This document shows positions 43,741 through 52,531 of a stretch of 64,000 bases of DNA, one piece after another. This DNA comes from DATJFQ01 sp035492775. GTDB lineage: Bacteria; Acidobacteriota; Vicinamibacteria; Vicinamibacterales; 2-12-FULL-66-21. Made by a program: the position numbers and the translations under genes. The stretch is from the NCBI GenBank assembly GCA_035492775.1, contig DATJIW010000054.1, forward strand, positions 74,407 to 138,406, given 5' to 3'. The number at the start of each line of letters is the position of its first letter. The stretch's first letter is position 1. Below the pieces are notes generated by a model. That model searched no databases and was not told where the DNA came from. It saw only the letters and a list, made by a program, of their open reading frames with translations.

Positions 43741-44664
43741 ATGAAAGGGATCATCCTTGCCGGCGGATCCGGCACGCGGCTGTATCCGCTGACGCGCGTC
43801 GTCAGCAAGCAGCTGCTGCCGGTGTACGACAAGCCGATGGTGTATTACCCGCTCTCGACGCTGATGCTGGCCGGCATCCGCGACGTGCTGGTGATCTCGA
43901 CGCCGGCAGATCTCCCGCGATTCGAGCAGCTCCTCGGCGACGGCCGCCAATGGGGCATGAGCTTTGAGTACGCCGGCCAGCCGGAGCCCAACGGTCTCGC
44001 GCAGGCGTTCGTCATCGGCCGCGGGTTCATCGGCTCCTCCGGCGTGTCGCTCATCCTCGGCGACAACATCTTTCACGGCGAAGGCCTCACAGCCCTCCTC
44101 CAGCGCGCGGCCGCGAAGCCGCGCGGCGCAACGGTCTTCGGCTACCCGGTGAAGGAACCGCAGCGTTACGGAGTCGCGGAGCTGGACGCCTCGGGCCGCG
44201 TCATCGGTATCGAAGAAAAGCCGGCGCAGCCGAAATCGCGCTACGCCGTCACCGGGCTTTACTTCTACGACAACCGCGTTGTGGACATCGCGGCGGGACT
44301 GCGTCCCTCGAAACGAGGCGAGTACGAGATCACCGACATCAACGTCGCGTATCTCGCGGCTGGCGACCTGGAGATGGAGATCTTCGGCCGCGGAATGGCC
44401 TGGCTCGACACCGGCACCCACGAGTCGCTCTACGACGCGTCGTCGTTCATCGAAACCGTGGAGAAGCGCCAGGGCCTGAAGATCGCTTGTCCCGAGGAAA
44501 TCGCTTACCGGATGGGTTACATCGACGCGGAACAGACGCGCCGGCTCGCCGCCCCCCTCGCTGGCAGTTCTTACGGTCAGTACCTGCTGTCAATTCTGAA
44601 TCCGCAGCACCTCATCTCCGTTTCGCGCCAGCGCGTGCAAGAAGGCGTCGTCGACCCGCTGTAA
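43741..44664 (+). CDS. rfbA: Glucose-1-phosphate thymidylyltransferase
   Basis: This enzyme makes dTDP-glucose for deoxysugar synthesis. The 307-residue protein has the nucleotide motif ILAGGSGTRLYPLT, KQLLPVYDKPMVYYPLS, LGDNIFHGEGL and EEKPAQPKSRYAVTGLYFYD. It is full length. The other dTDP-rhamnose genes (rfbB, C, D) are not adjacent, so this is an isolated copy. Confidence 0.95.
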   Translation: MKGIILAGGSGTRLYPLTRVVSKQLLPVYDKPMVYYPLSTLMLAGIRDVLVISTPADLPRFEQLLGDGRQWGMSFEYAGQPEPNGLAQAFVIGRGFIGSSGVSLILGDNIFHGEGLTALLQRAAAKPRGATVFGYPVKEPQRYGVAELDASGRVIGIEEKPAQPKSRYAVTGLYFYDNRVVDIAAGLRPSKRGEYEITDINVAYLAAGDLEMEIFGRGMAWLDTGTHESLYDASSFIETVEKRQGLKIACPEEIAYRMGYIDAEQTRRLAAPLAGSSYGQYLLSILNPQHLISVSRQRVQEGVVDPL

Positions 44665-44763
44665 GGCCCCGTCCGTCCTCCGGTTCCGATGACTCGAGCG
44701 TCACCGCGCCGCAGGCGAGGCGTGTCCGTCGTGCCGTTTGCTGTTTCAGTACAATGCCTCCCC

Positions 44764-45492
44764 ATGGCGCTTCGCGTCGGGTTCGACATGGACGGCGTGC
44801 TGGCCGATTTCGCGCGCGCATATCGCGAAATCGAGGAGCGCGTGTTCGGTCCTGCGGCGAACGCCACACGTCCGGGCGATCCTGAAGAGGATGAGGCGGC
44901 GGAGGCGACGACCGAAACAGCCGCCTCGGCCGCGGCCGAGCCTGCCGAGGTCACTGATCCGGCAGTCATAGTGCAGAATCTCCGACGGCGGCGCGATGTC
45001 GTCTGGCAGACGATTCAGGCGACGACGAACTTCTGGACGACGCTGCAGCCGCTCGAGCGGGGCGCCGTTCGGCGCATCCACGATCTGGCGGCACGCGACG
45101 GCTGGGATGTGTTCTTCATCACACAGCGGCCCGCGACCGATGGAGAAAGCGTGCAGCGGCAGACCCAGCGCTGGCTGGTACAGTGTGGGTTTGAACTGCC
45201 GAGCGTTCTCGTGATTCACGGATCGCGGGGCGAGGCGGCTCGTGCGCTGCGGCTCGACTATCTGGTCGACGACAGCGCGCGCAACTGCATCGAGGTCAAG
45301 GCGCAGGCCGACACGAAGGCGCTACTCGTCACGAACCCCGCGGACGACGCGACGGCGGAGAGCGCCCGGCGGCTGGGAATCGGAACGGTCGGATCCATTA
45401 CCGAAGCGCTCGACCTCATCGACCAGGCGAGTCTGGCGAAAACGCATCCGACGCTGCTGCACCGGCTCGCGAAGCTGGTGCGCTGGGAATAA
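44764..45492 (+). CDS. HAD-superfamily 5'-nucleotidase-like protein
   Basis: The 242-residue HAD protein opens with the catalytic FDMDGVLADFARAY, then an acidic Ala/Glu-rich insertion (residues 38-65). It continues with the motif II-III region VFFITQRPAT and LVDDSARN. It looks like the 5'(3')-deoxyribonucleotidase (NT5C) branch. The acidic insertion is unusual. The gene ends six bases before the Ser/Thr kinase ATG. Confidence 0.82.
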   Translation: MALRVGFDMDGVLADFARAYREIEERVFGPAANATRPGDPEEDEAAEATTETAASAAAEPAEVTDPAVIVQNLRRRRDVVWQTIQATTNFWTTLQPLERGAVRRIHDLAARDGWDVFFITQRPATDGESVQRQTQRWLVQCGFELPSVLVIHGSRGEAARALRLDYLVDDSARNCIEVKAQADTKALLVTNPADDATAESARRLGIGTVGSITEALDLIDQASLAKTHPTLLHRLAKLVRWE

Positions 45493-45498
45493 AAGCCG

Positions 45499-47493
45499 AT
45501 GGAATCCTTTGGCCGCTACCAGCTCCACGAGCAGCTCGGTCAGGGCGGCATGGGTGTCGTTTACCGTGCGCACGACACCGTGCTCGAGCGGATCGTGGCG
45601 CTGAAGCTCGTCGGAGTGTCGTACACCGACGATCCCGAAATGCGGGAGCGCTTCTTCCGGGAAGCTCGCGCGGCCGCGCAGCTCACGCACAAGAACATCG
45701 TCACCGTCTACGACCTCGGCGAACACGACGGGCGCCCGTACCTGGCGATGGAATATCTCGCCGGCGAGGATCTTCAGCGGCGGCTGGCGCGTCCCGACCG
45801 GATGCCGTTCTCGCGGCGCCTCGAGGTGGCCTGCGAGATCTGCGAGGGTGTCGCGCACGCCCACGCCCACGGCATCGTCCACCGCGATCTGAAGCCGGCG
45901 AACATCTACCTTGCGGAAGACGGCGGGGTCAAGATTCTCGACTTCGGTCTTGCGCGGCCCATGGCATCACAGCTGACCCAGAGCAACATGCTGGTCGGCA
46001 CGATCAATTACATGGCGCCCGAGCAGGTCCGCGCCGAGCGCGCCGACAACCGGTCGGACATCTTCTCGCTCGGAGTGGTGTTCTACGAGCTGTTCGGAGG
46101 ACGGAAGGCGTTCGAGAGCGACTCGGTCGCTTCCACGCTCTACAAGATCCTCGAGGACGTTCCCGAGCCGCTCTTCAATCTCGATTCCGAGATTCCTCTG
46201 TCACTCTGGAAGGTCGTCGAGCGGGCGCTCGCGAAGAACCGCGAGGATCGATACCAGCAGGTGACCGCGCTGCTCGGGGACCTGCGGGAGAGCGCCCATC
46301 CCGCCCACCCATCGGTTACATCGTGGCCGGGTACCTTGACCCCGCCCTCCATCACAAGGGCGGATTCCATAGCGCAGCCGCCGCTGCCCCCTTCGCCCTC
46401 CACTGCTGCCGCACCTTCTGCGACTCGGCCGCCGATTCGTCGGACGGCCCTCTTCGCTTCAGCGATCGCCGTCGCAGCCGCGGCAGTCCTTGGCGCCGCG
46501 TGGTTCCTGACGCACGGCACCGGGCCTCAGCCTTCCGAGTCGACTCAAAGCGCCGCGCCATCGTCATCGCCCACGCCGTCAACGCAGCCCGCTCCGGCAG
46601 CGCCCGGCGCGGGGACAGCTGCGCAATCGATCCCCCCGCCGCCAACAACCGTGCCGGCGCCCGCGGCGGATGAAAACGCTCGAAAGAACGACGGTGCTGC
46701 AATAGCGGCGCGACAGCAGGCGGAGGCGGCGCGAAGCCGCATGACGGACCAACGCGCGGCTGCCGAAACCGCAGGCGCCCCGGAGCACGCTGTTGCGGCG
46801 TTCCGGAATGCGACGCGCCGCGCCCAGGACGGCGAACGGCTGTTCAAGACGGGGAAATACGATCAGGCGTCGTCCCGCTATTACGAAGCGACCGGCCTCT
46901 TTCGCGATGCCGAAGCCGCTGCGCGGAGCGCGACGGCCCCGCCCCGTCCGACCGTCCCGTCCGAGCCGCCGCCGCAGAAAGCGCCGCAGCAGGGCACCAC
47001 GACTCCTCCGGGGACGAATGTCGCCATGCCGCCGCCGCCCGTAGTGGTGCCGCCGGCGCCGCCATCGTCGCCTGCGTCGTCGGTGCCTTCGTCGCAGCCT
47101 TCGGCTGCCGCACCAGCGCCGGCGCGGCCGTCACCTCCGGCTGCACCGCAAGGGCCCACCGACGAAGAGCGTGTCAACGAACTCGTGAATCGCTATCGCG
47201 AGGCGCTGGAAGCGCGCAGCCTCGAGCGGGTCAAGCAGCTCTGGCCATCGCTGTCCGGTGCAGCCGAAAACGCGATGCGCGACGAGTTCCAGCACGCCAC
47301 GCGAATCTCCGTCGCCATCGCTTCGCCACAAATCGCCATTGCCGGCGCGACTGGCCGTGTCACGTTTCTACGGGACTACTCGGTCTCGACGATCGACGGT
47401 CAGCACCTGCAATCCAGCTCTCGCGTGACGATGGACGTACGGCGGACGGCGGGCGGTTGGGTGATAGAGTCGGTTCGTTTCTCCCCGCGGTGA
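45499..47493 (+). CDS. Transmembrane Ser/Thr protein kinase with extended C-terminus
   Basis: The 664-residue protein has an intact Hanks-type kinase domain (10-270): glycine loop LGQGGMGVVY, Lys in VALKLVG, HRDLKPANIYL, LDFGLARP and APEQVRAERADNRSDI. A membrane segment (LFASAIAVAAAAVLGAAWFL) follows near residue 320. The periplasmic part has long Pro/Ala/Ser-rich stretches, a TPR-like helix pair (RAQDGERLFKTGKYDQASSRY) and a C-terminal NTF2-like domain. It contrasts with the inactive-looking homologue at 19579. Confidence 0.93.
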   Translation: MESFGRYQLHEQLGQGGMGVVYRAHDTVLERIVALKLVGVSYTDDPEMRERFFREARAAAQLTHKNIVTVYDLGEHDGRPYLAMEYLAGEDLQRRLARPDRMPFSRRLEVACEICEGVAHAHAHGIVHRDLKPANIYLAEDGGVKILDFGLARPMASQLTQSNMLVGTINYMAPEQVRAERADNRSDIFSLGVVFYELFGGRKAFESDSVASTLYKILEDVPEPLFNLDSEIPLSLWKVVERALAKNREDRYQQVTALLGDLRESAHPAHPSVTSWPGTLTPPSITRADSIAQPPLPPSPSTAAAPSATRPPIRRTALFASAIAVAAAAVLGAAWFLTHGTGPQPSESTQSAAPSSSPTPSTQPAPAAPGAGTAAQSIPPPPTTVPAPAADENARKNDGAAIAARQQAEAARSRMTDQRAAAETAGAPEHAVAAFRNATRRAQDGERLFKTGKYDQASSRYYEATGLFRDAEAAARSATAPPRPTVPSEPPPQKAPQQGTTTPPGTNVAMPPPPVVVPPAPPSSPASSVPSSQPSAAAPAPARPSPPAAPQGPTDEERVNELVNRYREALEARSLERVKQLWPSLSGAAENAMRDEFQHATRISVAIASPQIAIAGATGRVTFLRDYSVSTIDGQHLQSSSRVTMDVRRTAGGWVIESVRFSPR

Positions 47494-47567
47494 ACTGTGG
47501 AGGCGCGCTTCGGCTGCGCGCGAGTCGTCGCGTCGTCCGTTGGAGACGCGTTCGAGGACAAACACGC

Positions 47568-48890
47568 ATGCGAAAAACGACGTTTACGGTTGCGCTGTGC
47601 CTTTCGTTGATCCCGGCCGCGGCTTTCGCGCAGACGCGGATCTCGAGCCTCTCGACGCTCTTCGAGGACATCTTCGGACCCAACGGGCTCGTCGTCAGCA
47701 GCGACGACGTGCAGCTGGATGGGACGAACCATGCAGCGCACTTCAACAGTTCGTTTCAGTCCGACTTCCGCCTGATGGACATCGCGCTCACCAGCCAGTT
47801 GACCGCTGTTCCGGTGCCTTCTCCCGCGTCCGGGTTCACGTACAAGTTCGATCCGGCGACGGGCACTTTCGTGCGATCGACAAGGAGCTTCGGCCCAATC
47901 CTGACCGAGCGTGGTGAAACGATAGGACGCGGGCGGATCGCGTTCGGCACGAATCTCCAGTACTTCTCGTTCGATCAGCTCGACGGCGTTTCACTGGCGA
48001 GCGTGCCCGCCGTGTTCCGCCATGACGCGTACCGGACCACCGCGGGACGGTCCGACGTCATCGCGACGGAGAACGCGATCACCGCCAACGTGACTCAGTT
48101 CACGGGCGCGCTGACCTACGGCGTCACGGATCGGATCGACGTCTCCATGGCCGTGCCGCTGGTGCAGACGAGCGTCACTCTGGTGTCCAACGCGACGATC
48201 GAGCGCGTGGGAACCGGAACCGACCTCGGCGTGCACTACTTCCTCGACCCGAACGCACTCGGCGGCCACGGTACCACGCACCAGTTTTCCGCCAGCGGGC
48301 AGGCGACCGGGATCGGTGACATCGTCCTGCGGACCAAGGGGACGGTGTTCCGCGAGGGCGCCCGTTCGCTGGCTGCGGGACTGGACGTCCGGCTGCCCTC
48401 GGGGGACGAGAGGAATCTGCTCGGATCGGGCGCTGTTGGCGTTCGCCCGTTTGCGGCGTTCTCGGCGAATCTGGGCGCCGCCTCGCCGCGGCTGAACGTG
48501 GCATATCAGTGGAACGGCGACAGCCTGCTGGCCGGCGACGTTCGCGAGGGGGTCAAGGGGGACATGCCGGACCAGCTCTTTCTATCCGCCGGCAGCGACC
48601 TGAGCGTCAACCCGCACCTGAGCCTCGTGTTCGACTTCATCGGACAGCGGTTCCTCAAGTCCCCGCGTCTCAGAACGTTCCCTTTCACCGCCGTTGGCCC
48701 GCTGGGGACGGTCGACCTGACGGACCTCCGTTTCGATACGGATTCGTTCTGGACGTCGAGCGGCTCTGCGGGCTTCAAGGCGAACGTCGCGCCGAGGCTG
48801 CTGGTGAACTTCAACCTGCACTTCGCGCTGTCGCATGCGGGACTCACCGATCGCGTGACGCCGCTGCTCGGAATGGAGTGGAGTTTCTAG
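47568..48890 (+). CDS. Outer-membrane beta-barrel, MetA-type transporter-like
   Basis: The 440-residue protein has a Sec signal peptide (ALCLSLIPAAAFAQ) and alternating beta-strand segments. The end GLTDRVTPLLGMEWSF has the terminal aromatic residue of outer-membrane barrels. GITDRIDVSMAVPLV-like wording (here GVTDRIDVSMAVPLVQ) and SGQATGIGDIVLRTK resemble the phenol-degradation MetA/transporter barrel family. The transported substrate is unknown. It lies 74 bases after the kinase gene. Confidence 0.78.
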   Translation: MRKTTFTVALCLSLIPAAAFAQTRISSLSTLFEDIFGPNGLVVSSDDVQLDGTNHAAHFNSSFQSDFRLMDIALTSQLTAVPVPSPASGFTYKFDPATGTFVRSTRSFGPILTERGETIGRGRIAFGTNLQYFSFDQLDGVSLASVPAVFRHDAYRTTAGRSDVIATENAITANVTQFTGALTYGVTDRIDVSMAVPLVQTSVTLVSNATIERVGTGTDLGVHYFLDPNALGGHGTTHQFSASGQATGIGDIVLRTKGTVFREGARSLAAGLDVRLPSGDERNLLGSGAVGVRPFAAFSANLGAASPRLNVAYQWNGDSLLAGDVREGVKGDMPDQLFLSAGSDLSVNPHLSLVFDFIGQRFLKSPRLRTFPFTAVGPLGTVDLTDLRFDTDSFWTSSGSAGFKANVAPRLLVNFNLHFALSHAGLTDRVTPLLGMEWSF

Positions 48891-48922
48891 ACCGGCAGAT
48901 TGTTGAGACCGCCCGGCGGCCG

Positions 48923-49855
48923 TCAATTGAATCCTGCGACGCGACGACGAAGCGTTTTCACGTGTTCCCAGATCTGGGATGATTCGGATGCTTCTTCCGA
49001 GTGTCCGTCTTGTTCGTCCTCGAAGACTGTCGCTTCCTCACGCGCATCCGGCGATTCGGTCTCGGGCTTCGGCATCATGCGAAGGTACTGTTCGAGATCG
49101 CGCAGCGCGGAGGCGAAGTCGTCCATGTGATACGCGAGAAGCCCGCGGTCGCGCAGCTCGCCGATCGCGGACGGGTCCACTGCCAGCAACAGATCGGCAA
49201 TGAAGCGCGCCTGAGGAAACGAGCGCATCCGGACGTACAGGCGCTTCAGGTTCACGAGCATGCGCACGATGATCTGCTGACGCGTCGCGGTGGCGAGGAG
49301 CGCGGGATCGAACGCCGCGTCTTCTCCAATCTGCTGCCGGAGGAGATGACGGCAGTCGATCTCCGACAGCAGCGCGCCAGCATGGAACGGATCGATGATG
49401 ATGTCGTCTCCCTCGACCGCGGGCGCGCGCACGAGGAAATGGCCGGGGAAGTTCACGCCTTCGAGGCCGACGCCCGCGCGCCGGCCGAGTTCCAGGTAGA
49501 TCACCGCCAGGCTGATAGGGATTCCAAGCCGGCGATCGATCACTTCGTTCAGGAAGCTGTTGCGCGGGTCTTCGTACCGATCACGATTCCCGCTGAAGGC
49601 GAGCTCCTCGTACACATACGCGCTCAAGGCAGCAATGCGTTCTTCCGTCCGCTCCGCGGTGCAGCGGCCGACGCGTGCGGCCGCGGCTTCGCCAAGGCGA
49701 TCGATGTGCTGCAGGTACGGCGATGGATCGAGCGCCGGATATTCGACCCGGGCGATGGCGAGCGCAGCTGGCGCCAGCGCGTCTCCCGGCGCGTTCAACG
49801 CCGCCAGCAGTTCGTCGATCGCTCTCGGTAGCCGTGCCTGGAGATGCGGCACGAA
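48923..49855 (-). CDS. SirB1/transglutaminase-like protein with TPR end
   Basis: This protein of about 310 residues has the SirB1-type transglutaminase-like core: NSFLNEVIDRRLGIPISLAVIYLELGRR, NFPGHFLVR and IIIDPFHAG. TPR-like helices follow (LVNLKRLYVRMRSFPQARF, LLAYHMDDFASALRDLEQYL). The start is uncertain. I use GTG at 49855, because upstream in-frame ATGs (49960, 49972) lie within the preceding HAD gene. Family members are of unclear biochemical function. Confidence 0.78.
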   Translation of the reverse strand, partial: FVPHLQARLPRAIDELLAALNAPGDALAPAALAIARVEYPALDPSPYLQHIDRLGEAAAARVGRCTAERTEERIAALSAYVYEELAFSGNRDRYEDPRNSFLNEVIDRRLGIPISLAVIYLELGRRAGVGLEGVNFPGHFLVRAPAVEGDDIIIDPFHAGALLSEIDCRHLLRQQIGEDAAFDPALLATATRQQIIVRMLVNLKRLYVRMRSFPQARFIADLLLAVDPSAIGELRDRGLLAYHMDDFASALRDLEQYLRMMPKPETESPDAREEATVFEDEQDGHSEEASESSQIWEHVKTLRRRVAGFN

Positions 49856-49904
49856 GCGATTATAGAGAATTCCTGCTCCCTCGACAGCTGATAGATCGGA
49901 GCCG

Positions 49905-50570
49905 TCAACCTCGAGCGAGCGCTGTGATGAACTCCACCGTGATTTGCTCGATGCCATCGACGACGACATCGGCCAGCGATGTGAGGCTGTCGGGTGGATA
50001 CGTGCTCGCGACGGCAACCGTGCGCAGACCGGCCGCGCGTGCGGACTGCAGCCCTTGATGCGAATCCTCGATCGCCACGCACTCCGAGGCGCGGACGCCG
50101 TGGCGCTCGACGGCGAGCAGATACGGATCGGGCGCCGGCTTCGATCGGTCGGTGTCGTCGGCCGAGACGATGAACTTGAATGCGTCGGACAACGCCGCAC
50201 CCTGCAGCATCAGATCGATCTCGCGTCGCAGCGATCCCGAGGCGATGCCCAGCGGCCACTCCGCGGCGAGCGCCCGGACAACGCCGACCGCGGCAGGGAA
50301 GAGAACGTTCTCTCGCGTGACGAGTGCTTCGAATCGCCGGCTCTTCTCCCGGATCAGCAGTTCGAGTTCCTCGTCTGCGACGAGCAGTCCCTTGTCCGAT
50401 GCGATCTGGCTGAACACACCGACGTCATCGAGACCGAGATAGCGGTTCCAGTACTGCTCTTTCGTCAACTCGATCCCGGCGGCCGCGAGAATCTCCTGAT
50501 ACGACCGGAGATGGAACAGCTCCGAGTCTGCGAGCACCCCGTCGAAATCGAAGACGATGCCGCGGATCAC
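49905..50570 (-). CDS. HAD phosphatase / beta-phosphoglucomutase-like
   Basis: The 221-residue HAD subfamily IA protein has the nucleophile FDFDGVLADSE, motif II GIASGSLRREI, Lys in RSKPAPDPYLLAVE and motif IV VAIEDSHQGLQSARAAG. A four-helix cap is inserted after motif I. It could be a sugar-phosphate phosphatase or mutase. It starts at GTG overlapping the stop of the DUF1684 lipoprotein gene (GTGA). Confidence 0.9.
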   Translation of the reverse strand: MIRGIVFDFDGVLADSELFHLRSYQEILAAAGIELTKEQYWNRYLGLDDVGVFSQIASDKGLLVADEELELLIREKSRRFEALVTRENVLFPAAVGVVRALAAEWPLGIASGSLRREIDLMLQGAALSDAFKFIVSADDTDRSKPAPDPYLLAVERHGVRASECVAIEDSHQGLQSARAAGLRTVAVASTYPPDSLTSLADVVVDGIEQITVEFITALARG

Positions 50571-51175
50571 CGGTGCGACTTGGCCAGCTTTTCGCCGGCG
50601 CGAATCGGAAGATCGAGCCGGTTTTCCGCCGGCGGGATGGGACAGTCGTAGGACGGGTTGTAGTAACAGAACGGGTTGTACGCCTTGTTGAAATCCACGT
50701 CGTATATCCCCGTGGCCGTCCGGTCCAGATCCAGATAGCGGCCCCCGGGGTAGGTTTCGGTTCCGTTGCTCAGATCGCCGAACGGAACGAACAGCCGTCG
50801 CATGTCGTTTTCGTCGGCTTCGACGAATGCGGTGAGCGTGAGCTGCCGACCCTTGAGCGTGAACGACAGCCGTCCGACCCGGCGCATCTTCCTCACTTGT
50901 CCGGTCGAGGTCGGCATCTCCACGACCGGACCGTTGGGAAGGTTGTCGAGCGACGCGGGCGTGCGGTAGGACGGGTCGATAGGGAAATACACCAGCGGAG
51001 GGAACGCGGCACGCTGCGCCTCCGGAACCGGCGACTGCGACGAACCCCGCATGAAGGCGTCCTTCTCGGCGCGCCATTTCCGGACCTCTTCGCCGTAGGA
51101 CACCGGCCGCGCCTCGCAGCCGCACAGTACGGCAGCGAGAACCAGCAGCGCCAGCGTCCGCTCCATCACGTGCAT
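50567..51175 (-). CDS. DUF1684-family lipoprotein
   Basis: The 202-residue protein has a lipobox LCGC (Cys near residue 20). Its conserved block RYLDLDRTATGIYDVDFN and then YNPFCYYNPSYDCP is the hallmark of DUF1684 proteins, whose function is unknown. An AAGGAA site supports the ATG at 51175. It is coupled to the HAD gene and divergent from the RND efflux genes. Confidence 0.85.
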   Translation of the reverse strand: MHVMERTLALLVLAAVLCGCEARPVSYGEEVRKWRAEKDAFMRGSSQSPVPEAQRAAFPPLVYFPIDPSYRTPASLDNLPNGPVVEMPTSTGQVRKMRRVGRLSFTLKGRQLTLTAFVEADENDMRRLFVPFGDLSNGTETYPGGRYLDLDRTATGIYDVDFNKAYNPFCYYNPSYDCPIPPAENRLDLPIRAGEKLAKSHR

Positions 51176-51229
51176 ATAATAGTGTTCCTTCCGTTAGTAC
51201 CGTTTGTACTGAAAGGGGAACCCTTCCGT

Positions 51230-52414
51230 TTGCCGCGTCATCTGCTGCTTGCCGTCATGATGCTGTCGTACGCCGCGCTGCCGGGCTGCTCCCGCGAGAC
51301 GCGAGCGGATGCGGCCGGTCAAACTGCCAGACCCGTGAAGACGGAGCTCGCGCAGGTGCGTGATGTTCGCCGTGAGGTCGAGGTCGTCGGTACGCTCGCG
51401 GCCCGCGAGGAAGTCGTCGTGTCGTCCGAGGTCGCGGGCCGCGTGGCCAGGCTCGCGCACGATCTCGGCGACAAGGTCGAGGCCGGCGCCCCGCTCGTCG
51501 AACTGGACCACGAAAAAGCCGGTTATCGCGCCGACGCGCAGCGGGCGGCGCTGGCGCAGGCGCGCGCGAAGTACGGCGCGCCAGCAGACGGCGAGCTCCC
51601 GTCACTGGATCAGGTTCCCGAAGTCGTCAGCAGCGCCGCGCAGCTGGCCGACGCGAAGCAGCAGCTCGACCGCGCGAAGAGCCTTTCGGCCCGCAAGCTG
51701 CTTGCGCAGTCCGACCTCGACGCCGCACAGACGCGCTACGACACGGCGAAAGCGGCGCACGACCAGGCGCTGGCCTCCGCACGCCAGCTTCGCGCCGACA
51801 TCCAGGCGCAGTCGTCGTCGCTGCAGCTCGCCGAGCGCGAGCTCCGCGACACCGTCATCCGCGCGCCCTTCGAAGGCTATGTCGCGGAACGCCTCGTCGC
51901 TCTTGGACAGTTCGTCGAGCCGCAAACGCCCGTCATGCGGATCGTCCGGCTGCAGCCGCTGAAACTCACGGCTCAAGTGCCGGAGAAGTTCGCGCCGTGG
52001 ATCCAGACGGGCCGCCCTGTCGTCGTTCACGTCGACGCCTATCCCGAGCAGGCGTTCGACGGCAGGGTCGTTCGCATCAGCCCGTCGGTGGACTTGAAGT
52101 CCCGCGCGTTTGCGATCGAAGGCGAGGTGCCGAACCCCGATGGACGCCTGAAGCCCGGCACCTTCGCGCGCGTTCAGATTACGACCGATCACGTCGATCG
52201 CGCCGTCACGATTCCCGCGTCCGCCGTCCAGAGCCGCTATGGCACGAACCGCGTCTTTGTCGTGCACGACGGCGCGCTTGCAGGGCGCGAAGTCGTCCTC
52301 GGCGACCGCATCGGCGATCGCGTCGAAGTCAGCAAGGGCCTCGACGCCGGCACCCCGCTCGTCGCCAGCGACGTGGAGCAGCTCGCGGACGGAATGAAAG
52401 TCTCGACGAAGTGA
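51230..52414 (+). CDS. RND efflux periplasmic adaptor (membrane fusion) lipoprotein
   Basis: The 394-residue adaptor has a signal ending in the lipobox LPGC. It then shows a barrel-sandwich half (EVAGRVARLAHDLGDKVEAG), an alpha-helical hairpin with coiled coil (LADAKQQLDRAKSLSARKL...), the return lipoyl half (APFEGYVAERLVALGQFV) and beta-barrel and membrane-proximal domains. The start is inferred as TTG at 51230, preceded by AAGGGG; the leader lacks an early ATG. It feeds the pump encoded at 52532. Confidence 0.88.
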   Translation: MPRHLLLAVMMLSYAALPGCSRETRADAAGQTARPVKTELAQVRDVRREVEVVGTLAAREEVVVSSEVAGRVARLAHDLGDKVEAGAPLVELDHEKAGYRADAQRAALAQARAKYGAPADGELPSLDQVPEVVSSAAQLADAKQQLDRAKSLSARKLLAQSDLDAAQTRYDTAKAAHDQALASARQLRADIQAQSSSLQLAERELRDTVIRAPFEGYVAERLVALGQFVEPQTPVMRIVRLQPLKLTAQVPEKFAPWIQTGRPVVVHVDAYPEQAFDGRVVRISPSVDLKSRAFAIEGEVPNPDGRLKPGTFARVQITTDHVDRAVTIPASAVQSRYGTNRVFVVHDGALAGREVVLGDRIGDRVEVSKGLDAGTPLVASDVEQLADGMKVSTK

Positions 52415-52423
52415 CTACGGTGC

Positions 52424-52509
52424 CTACACGACTTCACGATTACCAATTACGGGAGATGCAGGTCCGCGATCGGCACCTTGGGCAGCTGGGTAGTCGTGAA
52501 GGTGCGTAG
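52424..52509. repeat. Inverted-repeat element between adaptor and pump genes
   Basis: Arms of 20 bases (52424-52443 and 52490-52509) match at 16 of 20 positions when inverted. The left starts CTACACGACTTCACGA. The left arm runs on into octamer-like units, as in other arrays here. It may form a hairpin that modulates expression of the pump. Confidence 0.55.
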
Positions 52510-52531
52510 TTGACCGGCGGGCGTAAGTGAA

